From Rhizorhabdus wittichii RW1 (GTDB taxonomy: Bacteria > Pseudomonadota > Alphaproteobacteria > Sphingomonadales > Sphingomonadaceae), in NCBI GenBank assembly GCA_000016765.1, contig CP000699.1, forward strand, positions 682,001-746,000: 64,000 nt of DNA. Direction: 5' to 3'. Below, one piece after another: positions 7,952 through 17,224 of this stretch (positions within the stretch are counted from its first letter, which is position 1; every line of letters starts with the position of its first letter). The notes beneath the pieces are model-generated. The model worked only from the letters and a program-made list of their open reading frames with translations, did no database searches and was not told the DNA's origin. Position numbers and translations under genes: made by a program.

Positions 7952-9229
7952 ATGCACGACATCCGCCTGATCCGCGAAGATCCCGCCGCCTTCGATGCCG
8001 CCATCGCCCGCCGGGGAGCCGAGTCGGCATCGTCGCGGCTGCTCGCGCTCGACGAGCGCCGCCGCGCGATCGCGACCGAATTGCAGGCCGCGCAGACCCG
8101 CCGCAACGAGGCGTCGAAGGCGATCGGCCAGGCCAAGGCGCAGAAGGACGAAGCGACCGCATCCGCGCTGATGGCCGAGGTCGCCGCGCTCAAGGAGCGC
8201 ATGCCCGCGCTGGAAGCCGAGGGCGCCGAGGTCGAGGCCGCGCTCGACGCCGCGCTCGCCGCGATCCCCAACCTGCCCGCCGCCGACGTTCCCGATGGCG
8301 CCGACGAGCAGGACAATGCCGAGCAGCACCGCTGGGGCACCCCGCCCGCCTTCGCCTTCGAGGCGCGCGAGCATGCCGATTTCGCCGGTCCGCTGGGCCT
8401 CGACTTCGAGGCGGCCGCCGCGATCTCCGGCGCGCGCTTCGCGGTGCTCAAGGGCGGCATCGCCCGGCTGCAGCGCGCGCTCGGCGCGTTCATGCTCGAC
8501 CGGCAGACCGCCGCCGGCTTCACCGAGGTGATCCCGCCGCTGCTGGTCCGCGACGAAGCGGTGTTCGGCACCGGCCAGCTCCCGAAGTTCGCCGAGGACC
8601 TGTTTCGCACCACCGACGGCCGCTGGCTGATCCCGACCGCCGAGGTCAGCCTGACCAACCTGGTCCGCGAGCAGATAGTGGCCGAGGCCGAACTGCCGAT
8701 GAAGATGACCGCGCTCACCCCCTGCTTCCGTTCCGAGGCAGGTGCTGCGGGCCGCGACACGCGCGGGCTGATCCGCCAGCACCAGTTCGAGAAGGTCGAG
8801 CTGGTCGCGATCACCACGCCCGAACAGTCCGACGCGGTCCACGAGGCGATGACCAAGGCGGCCGAGGCGATCCTGGAGGCGCTCGGCCTGCCCTATCGCC
8901 GCGTCCTGCTCTGCACCGGCGACATGGGCTTCACCGCGCGCAAGACCTTCGACCTGGAGGTCTGGCTGCCGGGCCAGGGCTGCTATCGCGAGATCAGCAG
9001 CGTCTCCAACTGCGGCGACTTCCAGGCGCGCCGGATGAACGCGCGCTATCGCCCGGCCGGCGAGAGCAAGGGCACCCGCTTCGTCCACACCCTCAACGGA
9101 TCGGGCCTCGCGGTCGGCCGCACCCTCGTCGCGGTGCTGGAGAATTACCAGCAGGCCGACGGATCGGTGACGATCCCCGAGGCGCTCGTCCCCTATATGG
9201 GCGGGATCGCCGAGCTGCGCCCGGCATGA
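7952..9229 (+). CDS. serS: seryl-tRNA synthetase
   Basis: Class II aminoacyl-tRNA synthetase charging tRNA-Ser (and tRNA-Sec where present). 425 residues, the normal size. The N-terminal antiparallel coiled-coil arm that binds the tRNA variable loop is seen at residues about 28-100 ([20 protein letters not shown]). Class II motifs follow: motif 2 [18 protein letters not shown] with the serine pocket HQFEKVEL, and motif 3 near the end with the invariant Arg in [18 protein letters not shown]. The start at 7952 is chosen because [11 protein letters not shown] is the conserved N terminus; upstream sequence in frame is not conserved. It overlaps surE by 4 bases (ATGA). Confidence 0.97.
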   Translation: MHDIRLIREDPAAFDAAIARRGAESASSRLLALDERRRAIATELQAAQTRRNEASKAIGQAKAQKDEATASALMAEVAALKERMPALEAEGAEVEAALDAALAAIPNLPAADVPDGADEQDNAEQHRWGTPPAFAFEAREHADFAGPLGLDFEAAAAISGARFAVLKGGIARLQRALGAFMLDRQTAAGFTEVIPPLLVRDEAVFGTGQLPKFAEDLFRTTDGRWLIPTAEVSLTNLVREQIVAEAELPMKMTALTPCFRSEAGAAGRDTRGLIRQHQFEKVELVAITTPEQSDAVHEAMTKAAEAILEALGLPYRRVLLCTGDMGFTARKTFDLEVWLPGQGCYREISSVSNCGDFQARRMNARYRPAGESKGTRFVHTLNGSGLAVGRTLVAVLENYQQADGSVTIPEALVPYMGGIAELRPA

Positions 9230-9990
9230 GGATCCTCCTCACCAATGACGACGGCATCCATGCGCCGGGCATGGCCGTGCTCGAACGCATCGCCCGCGCC
9301 TTGTCCGACGACATCACCATCGTCGCGCCGAACAGCGAGCGTTCGGGCGCGGGCCGGTCGCTGACCCTGACCCGACCGCTCCGCCTGCGCCAGCTCGGCG
9401 AGAAGCGCTTCGCCGTCGCGGGCACGCCGACCGACGCGGTGATGATGGCGCTGGCGCGGGTCATGAAGGACGCGCCGCCCGAGCTGATCCTGTCGGGCGT
9501 CAACCGCGGCGCCAATCTGGGCGAGGACGTCAGCTATTCGGGCACCGTCTCGGCGGCGATGGAAGGCGCGCTGGCCGGCATCCCGTCGATCGCGCTGAGC
9601 CAAGTCTATGCCCGCGAGGGCGCCGGCCTGAACGTCAGCTTCGCTGCGGCCGAGGCGTGGGGCGCGAAGGTGCTGCGCCCGCTGCTCGACGCGCCCTGGG
9701 CGCCGCGCAGCCTGTACAACGTCAACTTCCCGGCGCGCGAGCCGGAGCAGGTGCTCGGCATCCGGGTGGTTCCCCAGGGCTTGCGCGACTATGGCCAGAC
9801 CGAAATCCTCCAGCGCACCGACCCGCGCGGCTTCGACTATTACTGGATCAAGCTCGCCGGCATGCCCAGCACCCCGGCGCACAGCACCGACCTGGAAGCG
9901 GCCGCCGACGGCTGGGTGACGGTGACCCCGCTCCATTGCGACATGACCAACCATGCCGCGCTGGCCGCGACGACGGCGCTCTACCGCTGA
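9226..9990 (+). CDS. surE: 5'/3'-nucleotidase SurE
   Basis: Metal-dependent survival-protein nucleotidase acting on nucleoside monophosphates. 254 residues. Active-site residues are visible: the N-terminal Asp pair in [12 protein letters not shown] (residues 8-9), the Ser in [13 protein letters not shown] (about residue 39), and the Asn in [18 protein letters not shown] (about 92-96). Its ATG overlaps the serS stop (ATGA), so it is translationally coupled. The order surE then an NlpD-like gene is a conserved arrangement in Proteobacteria; here the pcm gene often found between them is absent. Confidence 0.96.
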   Translation: MRILLTNDDGIHAPGMAVLERIARALSDDITIVAPNSERSGAGRSLTLTRPLRLRQLGEKRFAVAGTPTDAVMMALARVMKDAPPELILSGVNRGANLGEDVSYSGTVSAAMEGALAGIPSIALSQVYAREGAGLNVSFAAAEAWGAKVLRPLLDAPWAPRSLYNVNFPAREPEQVLGIRVVPQGLRDYGQTEILQRTDPRGFDYYWIKLAGMPSTPAHSTDLEAAADGWVTVTPLHCDMTNHAALAATTALYR

Positions 9991-10039
9991 TCGAAGCGAG
10001 CGGGGTGGCATCGTCGGCCAAGGCTGCTAACAGGGCGGC

Positions 10040-11224
10040 ATGGCTCCGCTGATCCGACGCTCGACGCCCGCCCTTCTGGTCATGCTGCTGGCCACCGCGT
10101 GCATTCCGGCGCCGGACCGTCCCGCACCCAGCCAGCGCCCGGCGCCCTCGCGCACGCCGCCGAAGGCGACGCCGCCGAAGGCGACGCCGCCCAAGGCCAA
10201 GCCGCCGCGCACGACGAAACGAACCACGACGCCGACTCCCGCGCCCGCCCCGGCGCCGCAACCCCCGGCCCCTCCTCCCCCGCCGCCGCCGGCGGTCTCC
10301 GAAGCGGCATCGCCGCCGCCACCGCCCGCCTGGCAAGTCCGCACGGTGACGCCGGCGGCGGTCGAGGTCGCCGCCCAGACCTATGTCGTGAAGCCCGGCG
10401 ACACGCTGCGCGGCATTTCCGACAAGACCGGCGCCGCGTCCGAGGCGATCGCGCGGATCAACCGGATCGAGCCGCCGTTCAAGATCCTGGTCGGCCAGAA
10501 GCTCAAGATTCCCGGCGGCCGCTATCACAAGGTCGGCAAGGGCGAGACCGGCATCGCCATCGCCCGCGCCTATGGCGTCGAGTGGAAGCGGATCGCCGAG
10601 ATCAACGACCTAGAGGAACCCTATATCCTGCGCGACGGCCAGCGGCTGCTGCTGCCCAGCCAGCACGAAGTCGCCAGCATGTCGGCCGACGAGCGCGCCG
10701 CCGCCTTCCGCGTCGACATCGAGGACCTGATCTCGGGCTCCGAACCCGCGCTCGCCACCAGCGAGCAGCCGGCGCCGCCGGTCCCGACCGCCGCCAAGCC
10801 GGTCGCCCCGACCGTCGCGGTGGCGGAGCCGTCACGCTTCGACGGGCGCTTCGCCTGGCCGGTGCGCGGCCCCGTGCTGCGCGGCTTCGGCCGCTATTCG
10901 AGCGGGCAGATCAACCAGGGCATCAACATCGGCACCCCGCGCGGAACGCCGATCGCCGCCGCCGCCGACGGCGTGGTCGCCTATGTCGGCCAGGACATCC
11001 CCGCATATGGCACGCTGGTCCTGCTGCGGCATGGCGACGGCTGGATCAGCGCCTATGGCTATGCCGACAGCATCACCGTGACGCGCGGGCAGAAGGTGGT
11101 GAAGGGCCAGACGATCGCGAAGAGCGGATCGAGCCCCTATACGCCCGAACCGCAGCTCCATTTCGAGATCCGTAGCGGGCTGAAGCCGGTCAATCCGCTG
11201 AGCTATCTGCCGTCGCGGAGCTGA
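10040..11224 (+). CDS. NlpD-like LysM/M23 lipoprotein, degenerate peptidase
   Basis: 394-residue envelope protein. The N terminus looks like a lipoprotein signal (LLVMLLATAC), followed by a Pro/Lys/Thr-rich linker of about 80 residues made of repeated TPPKA units. Two LysM repeats follow (YVVKPGDTLRGISDKTG and HKVGKGETGIAIARAYG, residues about 114-210), then a C-terminal M23 (LytM) domain. The M23 zinc ligands are largely lost. The usual HxxxD appears as NQGIN, and the first His of the HxH pair region is Tyr (SAYGYADS); only LHFEI remains. It therefore probably acts like E. coli NlpD, activating an amidase rather than cutting peptidoglycan. It follows surE by 49 bases and overlaps the sulP 3' end by 35 bases. 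Confidence 0.9.
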   Translation: MAPLIRRSTPALLVMLLATACIPAPDRPAPSQRPAPSRTPPKATPPKATPPKAKPPRTTKRTTTPTPAPAPAPQPPAPPPPPPPAVSEAASPPPPPAWQVRTVTPAAVEVAAQTYVVKPGDTLRGISDKTGAASEAIARINRIEPPFKILVGQKLKIPGGRYHKVGKGETGIAIARAYGVEWKRIAEINDLEEPYILRDGQRLLLPSQHEVASMSADERAAAFRVDIEDLISGSEPALATSEQPAPPVPTAAKPVAPTVAVAEPSRFDGRFAWPVRGPVLRGFGRYSSGQINQGINIGTPRGTPIAAAADGVVAYVGQDIPAYGTLVLLRHGDGWISAYGYADSITVTRGQKVVKGQTIAKSGSSPYTPEPQLHFEIRSGLKPVNPLSYLPSRS

Positions 11225-12935
11225 CCCCCGCCGCCATCGTCCTACGCGCCGTCGCGACGGCGGCCTCGATCGTCGCCTTGAAGCGCGCATGGGGCGGACG
11301 GACGCCGTGCGCGAACAGCACGCGGCGGATCGCCGGGCGCGTACCGGTCAGGTAGAGCAAGGCGTCCTGCCGCGCCGCCTTGCGCGCCAGCCCGGCGATC
11401 GTCGCAGCCGCGGTCGAATCGAGCAGCGGCACGTCCGAGAAGTCGACGACATAGGCCCGAGGCTGGCCGCCGCCGACGCCGTCGAGCGCCGCCCCGACGG
11501 TCGCCGCCGCACCAAAGAAGAAGGCGCCCGATATCCGGCAGACCATGATCGACGGATCGGCCGAGAGCGCCGCGTCGTAGCGGGGGCGATCGCCGTCCGC
11601 CGTCCCGTCGTCGGCGACGTCGGCCGCCACGACCGGGCGGCCGCTCTCGACCTCGACGGCCTGCGCCATGCGGTGGAGGAACAGCAGCGCGCCCAGCCCG
11701 AAGCCGACCAGGATGCCGGTGGTGAGATCGCGGAAGACGACGAACAGGAAGGTTGCGACCAGCACCACCGCATCGCCGCGCGAAGCGCGCAGCAGCGTCG
11801 CGAATTCATGCTTCTCGGCCATGTTCCAGCAGACCATGGCGAGCACGGCGGCGAGCGCGGCGAGCGGGATGAAGCTGGCGAGCGGCGCCGCCACGAGCAT
11901 CATCAGCAGCAGGAACAGCGAATGGAGCATGCCCGCCACCGGCCCGCGCGCGCCGGCCCGCACATTGGTCGCGGTGCGGGCGATCGTGCCGGTGACGCAG
12001 ATGCCGCCGAACAGCGACGAGCCGACATTGGCGAAGCCCTGCGCCACCAGTTCGGCATTGGAGCGGTGGCGGCGGCCGGTCATGCTGTCGGCGACGACCG
12101 CCGACAACAGGCTCTCGATACTGCCGAGCAGCGCGAAGGACAGCGCCGCCGGCAGCAGCGCGACGATCCGGTCGGGCGAGACGTCGGGCAGGTGCGGCAC
12201 GGGCAGCGACCGGGGAATGCCGCCGAAGCGCGTCCCGATCGTCTCGACCGGCAGCGAAAGCAGCGCGCCGAGGATGCTGGCGACGGCGATCGCGATGATG
12301 AAGGCGGGCCAGTTCGGCCGGAACCGCCGGACCGCGATGATGATCGCCAGCGAGAGCAGCGCGACCGCCACCGCCGCTCCGTTGATGGTCGGTAGAGCCG
12401 CGCGCAGCGCCGCGAGCTTGGGCAGGATCGCGGCCGGCTCGGGCCCCGCCAGGGTCAGGCCCATCAGCTCCTTGAGCTGGCTCGCGAAGATCACCACCGC
12501 GATCCCCGAGGTGAAGCCGACGGTCACCGGATAGGGGATATATTTGATGAAGGTGCCGAGCCGCAGGAAGCCGATGGCGAGCAGCATCAGTCCGGCCAGG
12601 AAGGTGGCGAGGATCAGCCCGTCGACGCCGTGTTTCGCCACCGTCGCGGCGACCAGGACGATGAAGGCGCCCGCCGGCCCGCCGATCTGGAAGCGGCTCC
12701 CGCCCAGCGCCGAGACGATGAAGCCGCCGACGATCGCGGTATAGAGCCCGCGATCGGGCGTCACGCCGGAGGCGATCGCGATCGCCATCGACAGCGGCAG
12801 CGCGACGATCGCGACGGTGAAGCCGGCGAGCGCGTCGGCCCTGAGGTCGGCTAGGCCGTAGCGGTCGCGCAATATGGTGACGAGCTTCGGGGTGAACAGC
12901 TCGACGAAGCCGGGTCGGCGCGCCCGCGCGGTCAT
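11190..12935 (-). CDS. SulP-family anion transporter with STAS domain
   Basis: 581-residue inner-membrane anion carrier of the SLC26/SulP family (sulfate, bicarbonate or organic anions). Some 10-12 hydrophobic segments span residues about 30-430. The family N-terminal signature is present (DALAGFTVAIVALPLSMAIAIASG). A C-terminal cytosolic STAS domain follows (VVDFSDVPLLDSTAAATI). The start at 12933-12935 overlaps the stop of the XRE gene (TCATGA on the plus strand), so the two are translationally coupled. The substrate cannot be told from sequence. The 3' end overlaps the convergent NlpD-like gene by 35 bases. Confidence 0.92.
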   Translation of the reverse strand: MTARARRPGFVELFTPKLVTILRDRYGLADLRADALAGFTVAIVALPLSMAIAIASGVTPDRGLYTAIVGGFIVSALGGSRFQIGGPAGAFIVLVAATVAKHGVDGLILATFLAGLMLLAIGFLRLGTFIKYIPYPVTVGFTSGIAVVIFASQLKELMGLTLAGPEPAAILPKLAALRAALPTINGAAVAVALLSLAIIIAVRRFRPNWPAFIIAIAVASILGALLSLPVETIGTRFGGIPRSLPVPHLPDVSPDRIVALLPAALSFALLGSIESLLSAVVADSMTGRRHRSNAELVAQGFANVGSSLFGGICVTGTIARTATNVRAGARGPVAGMLHSLFLLLMMLVAAPLASFIPLAALAAVLAMVCWNMAEKHEFATLLRASRGDAVVLVATFLFVVFRDLTTGILVGFGLGALLFLHRMAQAVEVESGRPVVAADVADDGTADGDRPRYDAALSADPSIMVCRISGAFFFGAAATVGAALDGVGGGQPRAYVVDFSDVPLLDSTAAATIAGLARKAARQDALLYLTGTRPAIRRVLFAHGVRPPHARFKATIEAAVATARRTMAAGVSSATADSSAD

Positions 12936-13204
12936 GATCCGGCGCCGGCCGGCCCGGGGGCCTGCTTCAACCGCACGCCGCGCCCCTGCCCGGTGCTCGG
13001 CGCGTTGTTGCCGATCAGCTCGACGCCGGCCGCGTCGAACGCCTCGACGATCTTGGTCAGCGTGTCGATCACGCCCCGGACCGTCCCCTCGCTCGCCTCC
13101 ATCCGCTGGATGGTCGGCAGCGACACGCCGGACATTTCGGCGAGCTGGCGCTGGTCGATTCCCAAAAGGGCCCTGGCGGCCCGCATCTGCGCGGCGGTGA
13201 TCAT
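12932..13204 (-). CDS. small XRE-family HTH regulator
   Basis: 90-residue single-domain helix-turn-helix protein of the Cro/CI (XRE) type: AQMRAARALLGIDQRQLAEMS then SGVSLPTIQRMEASEGTVRG, residues about 5-45. The short C-terminal extension (EAFDAAGVELIGNN) is typical of this small regulator group. Its stop overlaps the SulP start, so the two are co-transcribed and coupled, which suggests it controls the transporter or itself. A candidate operator lies 30-50 bases upstream at 13234-13253 in unusually AT-rich DNA. Confidence 0.88.
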   Translation of the reverse strand: MITAAQMRAARALLGIDQRQLAEMSGVSLPTIQRMEASEGTVRGVIDTLTKIVEAFDAAGVELIGNNAPSTGQGRGVRLKQAPGPAGAGS

Positions 13205-13233
13205 CGCTCCACCTCTCTGAACTCTTCCATATC

Positions 13234-13253
13234 ATACAGTAAAATTGATGTAT
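13234..13253. promoter_or_regulatory. candidate operator, inverted repeat in AT-rich promoter
   Basis: Inverted 5-base arms ATACA (13234-13238) and TGTAT (13249-13253) around a 10-base AT-rich centre lie 30 bases upstream of the XRE start. The spacing fits a dimeric XRE operator with half sites one helix turn apart. Prediction only. Confidence 0.4.
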
Positions 13254-13337
13254 AGAACATCATTCATGGTGGTTCAAACGCCAGCGTGAAGCGGAGCCTC
13301 GCAATTTCCCGCAAAAGTCCCTATGTGCGCGCCACCC

Positions 13338-14681
13338 ATGGCAATCGAACTCCCCTCCCCGCCGAAGATCGGCATGGTTTCGCTTGGCTGTCCCAAGAAC
13401 CTGGTCGACAGCGAACGCATCCTGACCAAGCTGCGGTCGGACGGCTACGGCCTGTCGCCCGACTATGCCGGCGCCGACGTCGTCCTCGTCAACACCTGCG
13501 GCTTCCTCGACAGCGCCAAGGAGGAGAGCCTGGAGGCGATCGGCGAGGCGATTGCCGAGAATGGCCGGGTCATCGTCACCGGCTGCATGGGCGACGAGGC
13601 GGAGGCGATCCGCGCGCGCTTCCCCAAGGTGCTGGCGATCACCGGCGCGCACCAATATGAGGAGGTGGTCGGCGCGGTCCACGACGCGGCGCCGGTCCCG
13701 CCCTCGCCCTATGTCGACCTGGTGCCCGAGGCGGGGCTCAAGCTCACCCCGCGCCACTACAGCTATCTGAAGATCTCCGAGGGCTGCAATCACCGGTGCA
13801 GCTTCTGCATCATCCCGTCGATCCGCGGCGACCTGGTCAGCCGCCGGCCCGACGCGATCCTGCGTGAGGCGGAGAAGCTGGTCGCCGCGGGCACGCGCGA
13901 GTTGCTCGTGATCAGCCAGGACACCTCGGCCTACGGCCTCGACCTCAGGCACAAGGCCTTCCCGCTGAAGGGCGGCGGCGAGGTCCGCGCGCACATGACC
14001 GACCTCGCCCGCGAACTGGGCAAGCTCGGCGCCTGGGTGCGGCTCCATTATGTCTACCCCTATCCGCATGTCGACCATGTCATCCCGCTGATGGCCGAGG
14101 GGCTGATCACCCCCTATCTCGACATCCCGTTCCAGCATGCCAGCCCGCCGGTGCTGAAGGCGATGAAGCGCCCGGCCAACGAGGCGAAGGTGCTCGAACG
14201 GATCGCCGGCTGGCGCGCGATCTGCCCCGACATCGCGATCCGTTCGACCTTCGTGGTCGGCTTCCCCGGCGAGACCGAGGAGGATTTCCAATATCTGCTC
14301 GACTGGCTCGACGAGGCGCAGCTCGACCGGGTCGGCGCCTTCCGCTTCGAGCCGGTGGCCGGCGCCGCCGCCAATGACCTGCCCGGCGCGGTGCCCGAAG
14401 AGGTCAAGGAGGAGCGCTACGCCCGGATCATGGCGAAGACCGCCGCGATCTCGGCCGCCAAGCTCGCCGCCAAGGTCGGCCGGACGCTCGACGTGATCAT
14501 CGACGCGGTCGACGATGAGGGCGGCGCCACCGGCCGATCGCAGGCCGACGCGCCCGAGATCGACGGCGAGGTCCATCTGCGCGACGCGGGCGGGCTCGAA
14601 CCCGGCGCCATCGTCGCGGTCGAGATCGAGGATGCCGACGAGCATGACCTGTTCGGCGTCCCGGTGGCTGCGGCGAGTTAG
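13338..14681 (+). CDS. rimO: ribosomal protein S12 methylthiotransferase RimO
   Basis: Radical-SAM enzyme that adds a methylthio group to an Asp of ribosomal protein S12. 447 residues. The N-terminal UPF0004 domain has its cysteines in [20 protein letters not shown] and VTGCMGD. The radical-SAM cluster is CNHRCSFC (about residues 150-157). A C-terminal TRAM domain closes the protein ([11 protein letters not shown]...[15 protein letters not shown]). I prefer the start at 13338 (MAIELP); an ATG at 13323 would add five residues. The gene faces the dipeptide epimerase gene tail to tail, 12 bases apart. Confidence 0.95.
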
Positions 14682-14693
14682 ACCGGTTCCGCG

Positions 14694-15692
14694 TCAGCCC
14701 CAGAGGCTGGGCCGGGCCGGATAGGCCACCCCGCGATCGAAGCGGACCGGATCGTCGCGGTCGGCGGCGAGGAGCAGCGGGCCGTCGATGTCGACCCAGC
14801 GGGCCTGCTGCGCGGCGAGGATCGCGGGCGCGATGCCGAGCGAGGTCGACAGCATGCAGCCGACCATCAGCTCCAGCCCCATCGACCGCGCCTCGGCGGC
14901 CAGCGCGAGCGCCTCGGTCAGCCCGCCCGCCTTGTCGAGCTTGATGTTGATCGCCTGGTAGCGCCCGGCGCAGCGCGCGAGATCGGCGCGGTCCTGGCAG
15001 CTTTCGTCGGCGCAGAGCGGGATCGGCGAGCGCAGGCCGTCGAGGAGACGGTCCTCGCCGGCCCGGACCGGCTGCTCGATCAGCTCGACGCCATAGGGCA
15101 GCAGCGCCGCCGCCTCGGCGACCACGTCGCGCCCCGTCCAGCCTTCATTGGCGTCGACGATCAACCGTGCCTCGGGAGCGCCCCGGCGGACCGCCGCGAC
15201 GCGGTCGATGTCGCCCTCCCCCGCCAGCTTGAGCTTGAGCAGCGGATAGACCAGCGCGGCCGCGCGCGCGTCGGCCTCCATCCGATCTGGCTCGCCGAGC
15301 GAGATGGTGAAGGCCGACTGCACCGGCATCGGCTCCGCCACCCCCGCCAGCGACCAGGCCGGGCGGCCCGTCCGCTTCGCGTCCAGGTCCCACAGCGCGG
15401 CATCGATCGCGTTGCGCGCGGCCCCGCGCGGCATCGCGCGCAGCAGATCGTCGCGGCCGATGCCCTCGGCGATCGCGTCCGCCATCGCCTCGGCCTGCGC
15501 CCGCACGCTTTCGGCGCTCTCGCCATGATAATAGATCGCGGTGGCCTCGCCCCGGCCGCGATGGCCGGCCTCGGATATCTCGACCACGACCACGTCGACC
15601 CGCGTCTTCGCGCCGCGCGCGATCACGAAGCTGCCGGCCACCGGCCAGGTCTCGATCCGCGCGACGAGCCGCCGTCCCTCGGCCGTCGACAT
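14694..15692 (-). CDS. dipeptide epimerase (enolase superfamily)
   Basis: 332-residue member of the mandelate racemase/muconate lactonizing enzyme group, most like L-Ala-D/L-Glu epimerases that recycle murein peptides. Catalytic pieces in order: the KxK pair in LLKLKLAGEG, metal ligands Asp in IVDANEGW, Glu in LIEQPV and Asp in PLCADESC, and the second Lys in NIKLDKAGG. The start at 15692 (MSTAEGRR) shares one base with the stop of the upstream gene (TGATG), so translation is coupled. It is the last gene of the phaZ/TPR protein/epimerase set. Exact substrate specificity is inferred. Confidence 0.85.
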   Translation of the reverse strand: MSTAEGRRLVARIETWPVAGSFVIARGAKTRVDVVVVEISEAGHRGRGEATAIYYHGESAESVRAQAEAMADAIAEGIGRDDLLRAMPRGAARNAIDAALWDLDAKRTGRPAWSLAGVAEPMPVQSAFTISLGEPDRMEADARAAALVYPLLKLKLAGEGDIDRVAAVRRGAPEARLIVDANEGWTGRDVVAEAAALLPYGVELIEQPVRAGEDRLLDGLRSPIPLCADESCQDRADLARCAGRYQAINIKLDKAGGLTEALALAAEARSMGLELMVGCMLSTSLGIAPAILAAQQARWVDIDGPLLLAADRDDPVRFDRGVAYPARPSLWG

Positions 15693-17224
15693 CAGGTGAG
15701 GTTTTCCCCCGCGGCCGGGCGGCGCGGTATCTCGCGCGGCTTGGCGCCGGGCCAATAGGCGCGCGGCAATATCCGCCCGCGTTTTTCGAACGCGGCCTTG
15801 ATCGCCGGGCGGGCGAGGAAGGCGGTCCACAGGTCGCGCAGCCGCGACGGCCCCGCCCCCCAGATCGAGCCTTCAGGCTGGAACTGGTAGATCAGCTCGG
15901 TCCCGGCGTCCTTGTCGGCGAAGGCCTTGAGCGCGAACTCGCTCGCCTCGGCGTCGCGCTTCGCGCAGAGCAGCGACTCGATCAGCGCGGCATGGTTCTC
16001 GCCGAAGCGCGGCTTCAGCCGGTCGATCGCCGCGCCCGCCTCGGCGGTACGGCCGAGCGCGCTCAGCGCGCAGATCTCGGTCCGGTCGACCCAGCGCATG
16101 CCGAAGCCGTTGATCACGCTCGCGCCCCGGTCGCGCACCGCGCGCGCCGTCTCCAGCGCCCGGGCCGACTGGCCGGTCTCGTCGAGGAACTCGGGATAGG
16201 TGATCAGCGCGGTGACGATCTCGGGCGACCTGGCCGGATCGAGCGTCATGAACGGCGCCAGCACGCGATCGGCCTCGGCGGTGCGGCCGAGGACGGCGAG
16301 CGCGCGGGCCCGCATCAGCACGGTCTGCACCTCGTCCCGGCTCATCCCTTCCCTGACCGCGACGTCGTCGGTCATGTCGATCAGGTCGGGGTAGCGACCG
16401 AGCAGCAGCATCGCGTTCGCGGCGTCGCGCAACGCCGTGTCGGACGTCGGCATGTCGGCATAGGTCCCGAGCTTGTCGCGCGCGAAATTGTCGACCGAGA
16501 GGCCGCCGGCCGGCCCGAGCCGCGATTCGACCGCGCGCCAGATCGGAGCGTAATGGCGGTCGACGAGCATCGAACTCAGCAACTCGGGCTGCTCGATCCG
16601 TTCGAGCAGGCCCTCGGCCTCGTCGGGCTGGCCTTCGTCGAGCAGCGCGCTGATCGCCCCTTCCGCGAAACCGGTCCGCAGCTCGGGGATGTCGGACGGC
16701 TCCCAGTCGGCGCGCGCCAGCGCGATCATCATCCGGTTGCGGACCGCGAGCGCGTTGCTCTGCTGGAGCCGTGTCGAGATTTCGCGGACCGCCGCGCCGG
16801 TCAGGATGTTGAGCGACGAGGGCGAGGATGCAGCGAGCGTCGCGAGCTGGTCGGCGGCGTCGGCGAAGCGTTCCTCGCCCAGCGCGATGATCACGCCGAA
16901 CGCGCGGACCGTGCCGTCGCGCGGCATCGCCACGGTCAGCTCGTGCTGGACGTCGGCCAGTTCCTCGAACCGCCCCTCGCGGCCGAGGCAGATCAGCCGC
17001 AGCCGCTGGATCAAGGTGCGCTGGTCGCCCTGGGCGAGGCCCGGAACCAGCGGATCGAGCGCCCCGAGCACGCCGGCGCAATCGTCCGCCGCCGCGGCCT
17101 GCTGGGCCCGGCCGATCGCCTCCTGCCGCGCCGTGTCGGCCGGAAGGTTCTGCGCGCGGATCGGGTACGCGACGGCGAGCGCCAGCGCGAGGGCGGGAAG
17201 GAGACGGACGCTCCTACCCATCAT
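15692..17224 (-). CDS. exported TPR-like protein, unknown function
   Basis: 510 residues with a signal peptide (LLPALALALAVAYPIRAQ, cleavage near residue 25). The rest is almost all alpha-helical with degenerate TPR-type repeats, for example GRTAEADRVLAPFMTLDP and GRTAEAGAAIDRLKPRFG about 110 residues apart. This predicts a periplasmic scaffold. It overlaps the 3' end of phaZ by 11 bases and shares a base with the next gene, so all three are tightly coupled. No known family recognised. An envelope role fits the downstream murein-peptide epimerase better than PHB metabolism. Confidence 0.7.
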   Translation of the reverse strand: MMGRSVRLLPALALALAVAYPIRAQNLPADTARQEAIGRAQQAAAADDCAGVLGALDPLVPGLAQGDQRTLIQRLRLICLGREGRFEELADVQHELTVAMPRDGTVRAFGVIIALGEERFADAADQLATLAASSPSSLNILTGAAVREISTRLQQSNALAVRNRMMIALARADWEPSDIPELRTGFAEGAISALLDEGQPDEAEGLLERIEQPELLSSMLVDRHYAPIWRAVESRLGPAGGLSVDNFARDKLGTYADMPTSDTALRDAANAMLLLGRYPDLIDMTDDVAVREGMSRDEVQTVLMRARALAVLGRTAEADRVLAPFMTLDPARSPEIVTALITYPEFLDETGQSARALETARAVRDRGASVINGFGMRWVDRTEICALSALGRTAEAGAAIDRLKPRFGENHAALIESLLCAKRDAEASEFALKAFADKDAGTELIYQFQPEGSIWGAGPSRLRDLWTAFLARPAIKAAFEKRGRILPRAYWPGAKPREIPRRPAAGENLT

